Made by a program: the position numbers and the translations under genes | Shown here: piece by piece, positions 44,217 to 52,891 of the stretch | How the letters are laid out: every line of letters begins with the position of its first letter | Position numbering within the stretch: the first letter of the stretch is position 1 | From: Candidatus Muiribacterium halophilum | GTDB lineage: Bacteria > Muiribacteriota > Muiribacteriia > Muiribacteriales > Muiribacteriaceae | Reading direction: 5' to 3' | Length of the DNA stretch: 64,000 bases | Assembly (NCBI GenBank): GCA_023228995.1 | Contig: JALOAD010000014.1 | Location: forward strand, 1 to 64,000 | The notes under the pieces: model-generated | What the model saw: only the letters and a program-made list of their open reading frames with translations | Database searches by the model: none | Told to the model about the DNA's origin: nothing

Positions 44217-45884
44217 TTATTTTTTATTTTCATTTATATTTTCAAGTTCTCTTAAATAGATTTCTGCACCTTCTTTAAGATATACTGCTAATTTTTCAAC
44301 CAAATCATAATCTTTATTATCTAATGCATCATCTATAAGATCATTTATTTCTGCTTGTGTCATATTAGCATAATCATCATCTTTATTAAATAATTTTTTG
44401 ATATCTGGATCTATTTCATCATTTGGTTTATTCAAATTTTGTTGATAAAGTTCATATTCTTTTCTACTGAATTCTTCAGCTTCCCATTCAGCAAGTTCTT
44501 TTTCATATTCAGCAATATCATTAGCTATATATGTTATCAATTTACCTATTGCTATTTTAGCTATTGATTCTTCGAATCTTTTTTCATTTATAGTAAATTT
44601 TATCTTACCATTGATTTCAGTTTTATCAAAGGTAGAGAACATACTTTTCATGATTATAAGGAAATTTTTATCTGTTAAAGCCATTTTAGCTTTTTGTGTT
44701 AAATATTCTTTATATTCTTTAGATGATTTAGCTTCTTCTTCTGCCCTTTCCTTATCTAAAGATAACATAGTGAATAACATGGTTTCCATGTTACTATATT
44801 TTTTAACTATTGGAAATTTATTAACGAATGTTATTAACATTTGTAAGGTAGCTGGACCATATCTAAAATCCTGTGATTCATCTGAAAATGAAGATGTAGC
44901 TGCTTTTATTAGCTGTGCTGTTTTTTTATCTTGTTTTATTGCACCTGATTGCAAATATAAATAAATACCCTTAATAGTTTCATGTAATAACATAGGAAAA
45001 TCAACACCAACTGCTCTAATTACTACTTTAGTAGCTTCTTTTTCCAATAATAAATTAATATTATATTCATTACCTGATAAACTTTCCCATAGCACATCAA
45101 CACCACCTGCAAAACCTTGGGGAATATTTGCCATAAGATTAGATTTTATATCTAAAGGAATAGTCCAATCTAATTTATCAGCAATGTTAGAAATTTCAAT
45201 CCAATTTTTTAATAATTCTTCAGCATTTTTACCAAATTCCTTTTTCAATTCATTTTCCACTAAATCAGATACTTGGATAATATTTTTAGTAGTTTTTCCA
45301 GCTGCTTGAGTTATCATATTTAAGAGTTTTTTCTTATCAATAGCAGCGTTTATATCTGTCTCTATTATTCTCACAGACTCGTTATATTCATTGTTTTTAT
45401 CATATATTTTTTTTTCTTCTATCCCCTCATCTCTGTCTTTATTTCTTTCATCATCTCTCTCTTTACTCTTTTTTATATCTATAGGTGTAGGTTTTTTAGC
45501 AAATTTAGGTATTACTGCTAAATCAATATTATTTGCAACTTGACCATGTTTTACATAATTAATATCTAATACTATTGGTAAAATTGAAGCATCTAATAAA
45601 TTTCCATACTTTTCCCTCACTACTTTTTCAGCTAAATCTTCCAAAAATCTATATCTTTGGTTGATATTTTTTCTAGATAATATATTACCATCTTCATCAG
45701 TAGATATAATTCTATTACATATCTGATCTAATCTATTTAATTCTTCTGATAAAGATCGAGCTTTAGAATCATCATCAATTGATATATTTAGATTTTTCTC
45801 TGCTTGATCTTCTATATCAGACATAAAATTATCAGGAATTCCCTTATTTGATCTTAAGTCAATTTCTTCATTTATCTTTTTCAT
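44217..45884 (-). CDS. Large unknown protein, possibly virion-associated
   Basis: 555 residues, largely helical and charged. Residues 125-175 form a lysine/aspartate-rich linker (KKSKERDDERNKDRDEGIEE). The middle has PQGFAGGVDVLWESLSGNEY and FPMLLHETIKGIYLYLQSGA, a segment that recurs in large phage virion proteins. The HE of LLHETIKG is not an HExxH site. The C-terminal 100 residues are a coiled coil. It lies between the ankyrin gene and the proline-rich gene, which share its strand and close spacing, so all three are probably one operon. Confidence 0.65.
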   Translation of the reverse strand: MKKINEEIDLRSNKGIPDNFMSDIEDQAEKNLNISIDDDSKARSLSEELNRLDQICNRIISTDEDGNILSRKNINQRYRFLEDLAEKVVREKYGNLLDASILPIVLDINYVKHGQVANNIDLAVIPKFAKKPTPIDIKKSKERDDERNKDRDEGIEEKKIYDKNNEYNESVRIIETDINAAIDKKKLLNMITQAAGKTTKNIIQVSDLVENELKKEFGKNAEELLKNWIEISNIADKLDWTIPLDIKSNLMANIPQGFAGGVDVLWESLSGNEYNINLLLEKEATKVVIRAVGVDFPMLLHETIKGIYLYLQSGAIKQDKKTAQLIKAATSSFSDESQDFRYGPATLQMLITFVNKFPIVKKYSNMETMLFTMLSLDKERAEEEAKSSKEYKEYLTQKAKMALTDKNFLIIMKSMFSTFDKTEINGKIKFTINEKRFEESIAKIAIGKLITYIANDIAEYEKELAEWEAEEFSRKEYELYQQNLNKPNDEIDPDIKKLFNKDDDYANMTQAEINDLIDDALDNKDYDLVEKLAVYLKEGAEIYLRELENINENKK

Positions 45885-45890
45885 TTTATA

Positions 45891-46184
45891 TTATTTATTT
45901 TTGAAATATATATTTATTTCTTCTTTTTCATCGTTATCTAAATCATTATAAATATCTTCAAGTCTTTTGATCACATCCTCAGCATATGCCATTGGTGCAT
46001 CTTTTTCAGAAGGTATGTGAGTTGGGGTTACACCTGGTCTACTGGGTCTTGGTCTTTTAGTTGGAGTAGGACTTGGTGTGGTTTTTGGACTTGGGGAAGG
46101 AACTTGCTTAGGGGCTACTAAAGGTTCATCAGCCATTGTTAATTCTTCTTTGATAAAACTATCAAAATTTAATATTCTTTTCAT
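45891..46184 (-). CDS. Proline-rich linker protein with capsid-targeting-like leader
   Basis: 97 residues. Leader MKRILNFDSFIKEE, then a Pro/Ser/Thr-rich region with KTTPSPTPTKRPRPSRPG and a helical end (DVIKRLEDIYNDLDNDEKEE). The middle is likely extended and flexible. Many phages pack small basic Pro-rich proteins, but no specific function can be given. It is the first gene of the three-gene operon, with TTTTAATATATAATAAAA upstream on the minus strand. Confidence 0.65.
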   Translation of the reverse strand: MKRILNFDSFIKEELTMADEPLVAPKQVPSPSPKTTPSPTPTKRPRPSRPGVTPTHIPSEKDAPMAYAEDVIKRLEDIYNDLDNDEKEEINIYFKNK

Positions 46185-46233
46185 TTTTTTTCATTTTTAT
46201 TTTTATTATATATTAAAATACAAAATTAAATAT

Positions 46234-46908
46234 TTATCGTATTTTATAATCATTTTTTAATAACTCTATGAGTTCTTCTTTAGATTTTGGTTTTCCTATA
46301 TCATCTAAGAATTCTACTAACCTATTAACTAATAATTTATCTTGTTGTATAATTTCTCTATCTATAAAATCCATAATTAATTCTTTATCTTCTATATTAG
46401 ATATCCTTCCATATTTATTAGATGTTGTAAATAACTTTATTATTTTAGAAATTGGATCATTCTGTATAAATAATTCTTTATAATATTTTGGCAAATAATC
46501 TATATTTTTAAGATTATTAGAATCACACAAAAATAAACCACTTACTCTTTTAGGAGCACCCTCTAAGCTTGTTAAGTTATTATAATTACAATAAAAATCA
46601 CCACCTATACTTTGAGGAGCACCTTCTAAGGTGGTTAATTTATTACCACCACAAGAAAAATACCCATCTACATATTGAGGACAACCTATTAAATTAGTTA
46701 ATTTATTATCTTCACAATCAAAACTACCATATACATTTCTAAATTCCAAAGGTAACACTTTTAATTTTCTATTATATAGATCAACATTACCATTTACATC
46801 AATAGAACCATCATCATTGATATTATAGTTTTTTATATTATATTTTTCACAAATAGCATCAATATCTGACCTATCTATAGATTCATTAAATCTTTTCAAA
46901 TATATCAT
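46234..46908 (-). CDS. Detached repeat-family gene (21st member, 3 middle units)
   Basis: 224 residues. Leader MIYLKRFNESIDRSDIDAIC, units LTNLIGCPQYVDGYFSC, LTTLEGAPQSIGGDFYC, LTSLEGAPKRVSGLFLC, then the standard cap and tail. It is on the opposite strand, about 7 kb from the array. Its divergent leader and first unit resemble gene 1 and gene 2 more than the core of the array, so it probably separated early or moved from the array edge. Confidence 0.88.
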   Translation of the reverse strand: MIYLKRFNESIDRSDIDAICEKYNIKNYNINDDGSIDVNGNVDLYNRKLKVLPLEFRNVYGSFDCEDNKLTNLIGCPQYVDGYFSCGGNKLTTLEGAPQSIGGDFYCNYNNLTSLEGAPKRVSGLFLCDSNNLKNIDYLPKYYKELFIQNDPISKIIKLFTTSNKYGRISNIEDKELIMDFIDREIIQQDKLLVNRLVEFLDDIGKPKSKEELIELLKNDYKIR

Positions 46909-46937
46909 GATTTATATATTAAAAATTATTAACGGTT

Positions 46938-46968
46938 TTGTTACTCTAATTATTTTTTATATCTTTGC
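46938..46968 (+). promoter_or_regulatory. Bacteroidota consensus promoter
   Basis: TTG (46938-46940), exactly 19 bases, then TATCTTTGC (46960-46968). This matches the Bacteroidota -33/-7 pattern TTG-N19-TAnnTTTGY. It lies 18 bases before the phosphoesterase start at 46987, so this gene is probably read by unmodified host RNA polymerase early in infection. Confidence 0.7.
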
Positions 46969-46986
46969 AAAATAAAAATAGAAGGT

Positions 46987-47550
46987 ATGAGAAATATATG
47001 GTTTACTAGTGATCCACATTTTGGACACAAGAATATATCAAGTCAGAATGAATCTAATTGGGATAAAGGATTTAGAAAATTTTCTTCTTTGAATGAAATG
47101 AATGAAAATATAGTCAATAATATCAATATAGTAAAGGAAGATGATATTTTGTATATATTAGGTGATTTTAGTTTTGGTGGTGCTGATAATATATTATCAT
47201 TTCATAATCAAATTAGATGTAAAAATATACATCTAATATTAGGGAATCATGACCATAATATAAAAAATAAATATTTTAAGACAAAAGATGGTATATTATT
47301 CAATCCAATTGAATTATTTACTACAATTAATCAGGTATATAGTGGTAAAATTGGTGATAAATACTTTCATTTATCTCATTATGCTCATTTAATATGGCCT
47401 GAAAGTCATAAGGGTTCAATACACTTATTTGGGCATTCACATGGTACTATAGAGGGTGTTGGCAAATCAATGGATGTTGGGTTTGATTCTCATCCAGAAT
47501 TTAGACCATTTAATTTTGATGAAATAATAGAATTAATGAAAAATAAATAA
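46987..47550 (+). CDS. Calcineurin-like metallophosphoesterase
   Basis: 187 residues. The metal-binding motifs are in order: SDPHFGH (8-14), GDFSFGG, LGNHDHN, HLSHYAHL and LFGHSHG. Length and layout fit the YfcE-type single-domain phosphoesterases. The substrate is unknown; phage members have been linked to nucleotide or RNA phosphoester hydrolysis. It has its own host-type promoter and an AGAAGG ribosome-binding site, unusual among the A-rich starts here, which suggests early expression or recent acquisition. Confidence 0.85.
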   Translation: MRNIWFTSDPHFGHKNISSQNESNWDKGFRKFSSLNEMNENIVNNINIVKEDDILYILGDFSFGGADNILSFHNQIRCKNIHLILGNHDHNIKNKYFKTKDGILFNPIELFTTINQVYSGKIGDKYFHLSHYAHLIWPESHKGSIHLFGHSHGTIEGVGKSMDVGFDSHPEFRPFNFDEIIELMKNK

Positions 47551-47691
47551 ATATACAAATAGGTAGTATAATATATGTTATAAATGAAACCACATTTTAT
47601 GATATATTTACTGATCATCTTTTGTTTTATAAATGAATCTTTTATGATATTGTCTGAATATAGAAATTTGAAACTTAAAAATTTATTATAA

Positions 47692-47991
47692 ATGAAGAAT
47701 GAAGAATTAACAATTAATAAAATTTTATATGTACCATATCATAGATATTCAAATCATAGTGGCATATCAGTACATATTTTGAAGAGATTGAAAAATTGTA
47801 TATATGGATACATTAAATGTAGAATAAAAGATATTAATTATAGTTATAATTTTAATTGTGATGTTTATGTAATTGAATTGTTATGTGATAATATTTGTGT
47901 TTATATAGATTACAGTTATGATATAAAAATTATTAGAAATAATTTTTTAACAGAATCTCAATTTAGAAATATAAAACTTAATAAAATATAA
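47692..47991 (+). CDS. Small unknown protein
   Basis: 99 residues rich in I, Y, N and K, mostly beta: KILYVPYHRYSNHSGISVHI, then KCRIKDINYSYNFNCDVYVI and CVYIDYSYDIKIIRNN. The gap before it (47551-47691) has no convincing gene. No family was recognised. Confidence 0.5.
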   Translation: MKNEELTINKILYVPYHRYSNHSGISVHILKRLKNCIYGYIKCRIKDINYSYNFNCDVYVIELLCDNICVYIDYSYDIKIIRNNFLTESQFRNIKLNKI

Positions 47992-48020
47992 TAGAAAATA
48001 AAAACATAAAAATAAAAATC

Positions 48021-48878
48021 ATGAATGATATTAAAGGATTTAGTAAATTATTTGGTATAAATATACCAACTGAAGAACATTTTGATTATTATATAAAACA
48101 ATATTCAAAAACAGAAAAATTTAAGAATATTTACAGATTAATTGAGTTATATGAAAATGGTGAGGAAGAGGTTGGAAATTTGTATAATTATAGAATGAAA
48201 AAATCTAACATTATTATAGATTTTTTGAAAAACACAAAAGCTTATGAAACATTAAATAATAGTACTTTGATAGATTATCCAAATCAAAGTGGTCAATTAC
48301 TTGATAATAAAATATATCTATCGATAGATATTAGATCTGCTAATTTTATAAGTCTTAAAGAATTTGATACTAAAAATGAATTAAGTGACACATATGAATC
48401 ATTTTTAGATAAATTTGATTTACCTGAAGTTTTTAAGTATTCTAAACAATTTAGACAATTTATTTTTGGTAATATTAATCCAAAAAAACAAGGTAAAGTA
48501 CAACGTGCTTTGATTGAAAATGTAATAAAAAATAATTCCCATTTGGATATCAATGTGGTATGTATCAAAAATGATGAAATTATTTACAGTATTAAAGATT
48601 TTAATATTATTAAAGAATTAAATATAGATGAAAATATTTATAAAATAAAACTTTTCACTACTGAAATGGTTAAAGATTTCAATATAAATACTATTTATTC
48701 TAATGTAAATTATAAGCCAATGTATAAAGAATTCAAAGGATGTAAAGGTAATTTATTTTTCATCTACTTAAAGAAATATCTTTTGAATGAAGATATTGAA
48801 ATTAGAGATTTATTTTTTAGAATGGATAAAGAGTTGGCAATGTGGTATGTAGATGGTTTGAAAATATCTTTTGAATAA
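48021..48878 (+). CDS. Unknown protein, possibly enzymatic
   Basis: 285 residues. A conserved-looking core has KIYLSIDIRSANFISLKEFD and FKYSKQFRQFIFGNINPKKQ, then GKVQRALIENVI and a beta-rich end. The pattern S-D-I-R-S-A followed by SKxFRQxIFG looks like a nucleotide- or nucleic-acid-acting domain shared among large phages, but I cannot name it. It lies 29 bases after the small gene at 47692. Confidence 0.65.
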   Translation: MNDIKGFSKLFGINIPTEEHFDYYIKQYSKTEKFKNIYRLIELYENGEEEVGNLYNYRMKKSNIIIDFLKNTKAYETLNNSTLIDYPNQSGQLLDNKIYLSIDIRSANFISLKEFDTKNELSDTYESFLDKFDLPEVFKYSKQFRQFIFGNINPKKQGKVQRALIENVIKNNSHLDINVVCIKNDEIIYSIKDFNIIKELNIDENIYKIKLFTTEMVKDFNINTIYSNVNYKPMYKEFKGCKGNLFFIYLKKYLLNEDIEIRDLFFRMDKELAMWYVDGLKISFE

Positions 48879-48954
48879 AATATACAACAAATTGATAAAA
48901 ACACTATATAAGAAACTTATAAAAATACATACTAAAGAAAATTAAAATATAAAT

Positions 48955-49431
48955 ATGAGAAAAGTATTAACTAAAGAGGGTAAGGTTAAAATGCAAGAAG
49001 AATTGAATTTCCTTATTACAATTGAAAAAAAACGAGCTATAGAAGAATTAGCAGAATCTAAAGAAAATGGTGATTTATCAGAAAATACCCAATACTTAAA
49101 TGCTAAAGAAGAATGTAAAAGAATACAAACTAAAATTGAAGAATTGGAAAATATATTGAGAAATTCTGTGGTGATTGATGCATCTACTATCAAAACTGAT
49201 AAAGTTTCTATATTAACTAGTATTAAAGTTATTAATAAAACTCTTAATAAAGAAATGATATTTCATATTGTCCCAGATAATGAAATAGATCCTAAATCTA
49301 TGAAAATATCTACTACAAGTCCTATTGCTTCTGGCTTACTTGGTAAAGTAAAAGGTGACTTATGTGAAGTTGTAACACCTGGTGGTAAAATGACTTTCGA
49401 GATTTTGGACATTAAAACATATGAAAGTTAG
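48955..49431 (+). CDS. greA: Transcription elongation factor GreA
   Basis: 158 residues, the same length as E. coli GreA. GreA inserts its coiled-coil tip into the RNA polymerase secondary channel and stimulates cleavage of backtracked RNA. The acidic tip is present as ENGDLSENTQY (D40, E43). The C-terminal FKBP-like domain ends with SPIASGLLGKVKGDLCEV and TPGGKMTFEIL. A phage-encoded copy may help host polymerase read the very AT-rich genome or alter host transcription. Probably acquired from a bacterial host. Confidence 0.93.
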   Translation: MRKVLTKEGKVKMQEELNFLITIEKKRAIEELAESKENGDLSENTQYLNAKEECKRIQTKIEELENILRNSVVIDASTIKTDKVSILTSIKVINKTLNKEMIFHIVPDNEIDPKSMKISTTSPIASGLLGKVKGDLCEVVTPGGKMTFEILDIKTYES

Positions 49432-49522
49432 TAATTATAAAAAATTATTAAAATATAGTAGATTAATTAATGATGATTCATACAAAACAAAAGAATATTT
49501 AGGAAATAAAGAATCAAACTAA
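49421..49522 (+). CDS. Possible 33-residue basic peptide
   Basis: From the ATG at 49421, overlapping the end of greA by 11 bases, reads MKVSNYKKLLKYSRLINDDS and 13 more residues. Basic and possibly helical. The start overlap suggests translational coupling, but the frame is short. Confidence 0.3.
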   Translation: MKVSNYKKLLKYSRLINDDSYKTKEYLGNKESN

Positions 49523-49526
49523 TTAA

Positions 49527-49544
49527 TTTAATATATAATAAAAA
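49527..49544 (+). promoter_or_regulatory. Candidate phage promoter (TTTAATATATAATAAAAA)
   Basis: It ends 13 bases before the Nudix start and matches the core found before other genes. Confidence 0.4.
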
Positions 49545-49557
49545 TAGTAAAGTATAT

Positions 49558-50127
49558 ATGAAAAAATTCAGTAAAATGAAACCAAAAAAAGAAAGAGTTA
49601 AAAAAGATGATGTGATATTTAGTAATGATTGTATACAATTAATTAAATATGAAGATTGGACTTTAATTAATGATAATGATATAGTTATATGTATTCCATA
49701 TTTAATTGAAACTAATCAAATTATACTTCGTAATGAATATATACCAACTTATAAATATGTTGATGGTCAAGAATATCATGTTACTTTAGTAGGTGGTTGT
49801 ATTGAAGATAATGAAACACCAGAAGAAGCAATTGTACGTGAATTAAAAGAAGAGGCAGGTATTGTATTAAATGATAATTATAAAGTTGAATTGTTAAAAC
49901 CTCTTTATATATCAAAGGGTTCTATCAATAAATTCTATCCATGTATAATTCCAATTAATGAAAGAGAATATGAGGAAATTATACCACCAACTGATGGATC
50001 AATAGTAGAGAAAAAAAGCAAATCCGTTAAAGTTAATGTTAAATATATAGATAGTATAAATGCTTCAGACTTAATCACAGAATATATGTTAGGTAAAATG
50101 AAAGAATATTTGAATAATACATTATAA
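49558..50127 (+). CDS. Nudix hydrolase
   Basis: 189 residues. The Nudix box is complete at about 79-102: GGCIEDNETPEE, then AIVRELKEEAG, with the REL-EE metal-binding core. Fold and length resemble ADP-ribose or NAD(P)H pyrophosphatases more than MutT, but the substrate is not certain. In a phage carrying several NAD-consuming ADP-ribosyltransferases, such an enzyme could clear ADP-ribose or NAD derivatives. The basic start MKKFSKMKPKKERVKKDD is similar to that of the DUF5856-like protein. Confidence 0.88.
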   Translation: MKKFSKMKPKKERVKKDDVIFSNDCIQLIKYEDWTLINDNDIVICIPYLIETNQIILRNEYIPTYKYVDGQEYHVTLVGGCIEDNETPEEAIVRELKEEAGIVLNDNYKVELLKPLYISKGSINKFYPCIIPINEREYEEIIPPTDGSIVEKKSKSVKVNVKYIDSINASDLITEYMLGKMKEYLNNTL

Positions 50128-50154
50128 AAAAAGCCACTAATTAGTGGCTTTTTT
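50126..50154. terminator. Bidirectional intrinsic terminator
   Basis: A palindrome centred on AAGCCACTAA|TTAGTGGCTT with A and T tracts, between convergent genes. Confidence 0.88.
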
Positions 50155-51360
50155 ATTTATATAATCTGTTATTTTTTCATTTAATTCATCTTCATCTACA
50201 TAACTTTCAATATCAGTTATTTTATTTATAGTTATTTGTTCATCAGATAGTTGAATTTCCATTATTTCTCTGATATCTAAATTTTTTAAATCTAAATATA
50301 CTCTAATATTATCTAAATATATATTATCAAAATAAAATCTATAGTACTTGATATTATTTTTTTCTATTATTTCATGTTTTGGTAAATGTTTTATTCCTTC
50401 ATTAAGTTTTTGCATATATTCATTATATAGATCATCTACATATTTATCTCTGGTTATATCTCCAATTAATTTTTTTATATCATTAAGAATGGGAACATTA
50501 AGATTCTCTAAAATATTAAAAACTAAATCAAAATTATAATAATTTAATATAATATAATCAATCAAATCATCATCACCTAATTGATTATCTATTTTATAAT
50601 CTTCATCTGTTATTTCAGTATTTATGATATTGATAAAATTACCTACCCCATTATATGAATCAATGATATATTGTAAAATAGTTTCTAAAGTGTGATATGA
50701 TAACATAGACCTAAAATCACTTACATTTGGCTCAAAATCATTAAAATGCATACAATCTTTTAATAATTCCATTTTACCAGATTTGCTAAAATATTTATTT
50801 TGATCTGTTATTATATAATTGAATTCATAATATTCAATATCAATATATGGTGTTTTAAGAGACCAATTATAATAATCTGCTAATTGTTTATAAGTTATGT
50901 TTACTGGTTTATCCTCTACTAATAACATTGTTATACCTTCTTCCATGATTTTATTTTTATATGTTATTAAACCATTATTAAATCCAATATTATTGAGATC
51001 ATAGGTATCGTATACATATCCATCTAAAACTACTTTTAGTTTAAGATGTTTAGTTATTAATCTTATAGAATCCGTAAATTCAGAAGTGAGATCTAATTTT
51101 GATCTTTTACTTGGTTTTATGATAATTTTATAACCAAGTATATTATTTCCTAATTTTAATATATCAGTTGATTTATATGAATTGCCTTTTGTTTTTACAT
51201 AATCTTCTATAAATGTATAATCAATGTTTATATTATATTTATTATCATAAAAATCTAAGAAATAATTCTCAATTTCTTCGATTTCACTAAATTTATATAG
51301 TTCTTTTATATCAAAATTATTATTTTCATTTATAAAACTTAAAAATTTTTTTATTTTCAT
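50137..51360 (-). CDS. Unknown protein with capsid-targeting-like leader (paralogue of the upstream gene)
   Basis: 407 residues. Leader MKIKKFLSFINENN, very like the T4 capsid-targeting form because FINE matches FIAE. The body is acidic and rich in D, I, N and Y. A shared layout with the upstream gene includes a YKIIIKPSKRSKLDLTSEF segment, a VNITYKQLADYYNWS segment and an end with KYYRFYFDNIYLDN. No motif suggests a function. Its start overlaps the upstream stop by 4 bases (ATGA type). Confidence 0.68.
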   Translation of the reverse strand: MKIKKFLSFINENNNFDIKELYKFSEIEEIENYFLDFYDNKYNINIDYTFIEDYVKTKGNSYKSTDILKLGNNILGYKIIIKPSKRSKLDLTSEFTDSIRLITKHLKLKVVLDGYVYDTYDLNNIGFNNGLITYKNKIMEEGITMLLVEDKPVNITYKQLADYYNWSLKTPYIDIEYYEFNYIITDQNKYFSKSGKMELLKDCMHFNDFEPNVSDFRSMLSYHTLETILQYIIDSYNGVGNFINIINTEITDEDYKIDNQLGDDDLIDYIILNYYNFDLVFNILENLNVPILNDIKKLIGDITRDKYVDDLYNEYMQKLNEGIKHLPKHEIIEKNNIKYYRFYFDNIYLDNIRVYLDLKNLDIREIMEIQLSDEQITINKITDIESYVDEDELNEKITDYINKKATN

Positions 51361-52601
51361 TTTAATATTGATTCTATTTCATTATTTATATCTTCTTTAC
51401 TTGGTGATGGATAGATATCTCCTATATAATCAAGTTTACAACCACTACATGAATCATTTATAAAATTAATAAAAATACTTTCTATACTATCACCTATTAT
51501 ATTATCCAATTTTAAATCTACTATCCAATCATTTGAATATAAAAAACGATAATATATTTTATCATTTTTTTCAATTTTAGTATAATCTTCAGATATATAT
51601 TTTTTAATTGATTTTTCAAAATTAGATTCTATAGCATCATAATATGATGATACTATGTCATCATTGTATAAAATCCTTAATGTTTGTTTAATTTCTATTA
51701 CAATATCACAATCTTCAAATAATTTAATAAAATTTTCAGGATCATTTTTCATAATATAATCAATTGGATCTCCCTCTATATCATATTCTTCTAATAATTG
51801 ATTAAATTCATCTTCACCTAATTCTTTTTGTATTTTTTCATATATTAATCTAATATTAGAGTCATTTATGTTATATTCAATATCAGATTCTAAATCTTCT
51901 ACATTATATTCATAATCTATATCATCCCATAATTCATTATATCCATCTTCAGTATCTAAAAATTTTTTATAATAATCATTATTACCAAGTAAATTAGATG
52001 CTAAATCAACCCTTTCTATATCACAATACATTTTATTGTCAATAATCTGAACATTTGTCCATTCATAAAATTCAATAAAATCCTCAATTGATATTTGAAA
52101 TGGCTCTTTTTCTGATATAATTAAACTTATATCATTTAACTCCTTACCATTAATATAGAATTTATCTTTAATTTTAATGTCTTTGATATCTTCAAAATTC
52201 AAACTATTATAATTCCAATAACTATTGTTACTAATTGATATGTTTAATCCAGCATTTTCTATTATCGAATTACAAATAAAATTAAATTCATTTGTTAAAT
52301 CCTTTTTATTTTTATCATTTGCAATTATTAATATCTTATATGCTAAATGTACATTTTCCCCACCATATAATAATATATTTGTAAAAGATGTTTTTTTTAT
52401 TTTTCTAATATAAGAATCATCCCAATATTTATCTGGAAAAGATAATCCTCTATCTTCTAATGTGACTTTATATCCATTATCAATTAGATCTATAAAAGCA
52501 TCATAAAAAACAGCATCACTTTGATATTTATGTTGTTTTAGAAAATCTAATTCTTCTATAATATTTTCATTAATAAAATCTAAATACTTTTTTAATTTCA
52601 T
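51357..52601 (-). CDS. Unknown protein with capsid-targeting-like leader (paralogue of the downstream gene)
   Basis: 414 residues. Leader MKLKKYLDFINENI. Matching segments are YKILIIANDKNKKDLTNEF, FQISIEDFIEFYEWT and KIYYRFLYSNDWIVDLKLDN, at the same spacing as in the paralogue, so the pair is a tandem duplication that has diverged strongly. The acidic middle (EDGYNELWDDIDYEYNVEDL) is its most biased region. It is the first gene of the pair. Confidence 0.68.
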   Translation of the reverse strand: MKLKKYLDFINENIIEELDFLKQHKYQSDAVFYDAFIDLIDNGYKVTLEDRGLSFPDKYWDDSYIRKIKKTSFTNILLYGGENVHLAYKILIIANDKNKKDLTNEFNFICNSIIENAGLNISISNNSYWNYNSLNFEDIKDIKIKDKFYINGKELNDISLIISEKEPFQISIEDFIEFYEWTNVQIIDNKMYCDIERVDLASNLLGNNDYYKKFLDTEDGYNELWDDIDYEYNVEDLESDIEYNINDSNIRLIYEKIQKELGEDEFNQLLEEYDIEGDPIDYIMKNDPENFIKLFEDCDIVIEIKQTLRILYNDDIVSSYYDAIESNFEKSIKKYISEDYTKIEKNDKIYYRFLYSNDWIVDLKLDNIIGDSIESIFINFINDSCSGCKLDYIGDIYPSPSKEDINNEIESILK

Positions 52602-52655
52602 ATGTTTTTTGTTTGTATATATATATAAAAAGAAAATCTAAAAATATTTTCTTTT

Positions 52656-52868
52656 TTATCGATAAAAATCTATAATACTATTTGTATTTATTATTTCATC
52701 TGGTGCATTTTTAATAATTGAATGTTCATTATTATGTGATATTAAATAAGACTTTTTATTTATTTTTTCTTTAATAACAACTGGTGTTATTTTATTATTA
52801 TACCAATATTCAATTAAAACTATATCACCCTCTTTATAATAAGATTTATATTCTACTATGTATTTCAT
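52656..52868 (-). CDS. Small SH3-like protein with capsid-targeting-like leader
   Basis: 70 residues. Leader MKYIVEYKSYYKEGDIV, then a short beta-barrel-like stretch (IEYWYNNKITPVVIKEKI, then YLISHNNEHSIIKNAPDEI). The GDIVLIEYW start is typical of small SH3 or KOW-like folds. It could bind nucleic acid or protein. Confidence 0.6.
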   Translation of the reverse strand: MKYIVEYKSYYKEGDIVLIEYWYNNKITPVVIKEKINKKSYLISHNNEHSIIKNAPDEIINTNSIIDFYR

Positions 52869-52891
52869 ATCATATATATTAAAATATTTTA

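Noticed and set aside
44217-45884. HE in LLHETIKG as a metalloprotease site
   Set aside because: The second histidine of HExxH is missing.
47551-47691. Small gene in the gap before 47692
   Set aside because: Only frames of fewer than 20 codons, none with a recognisable product or start signal.
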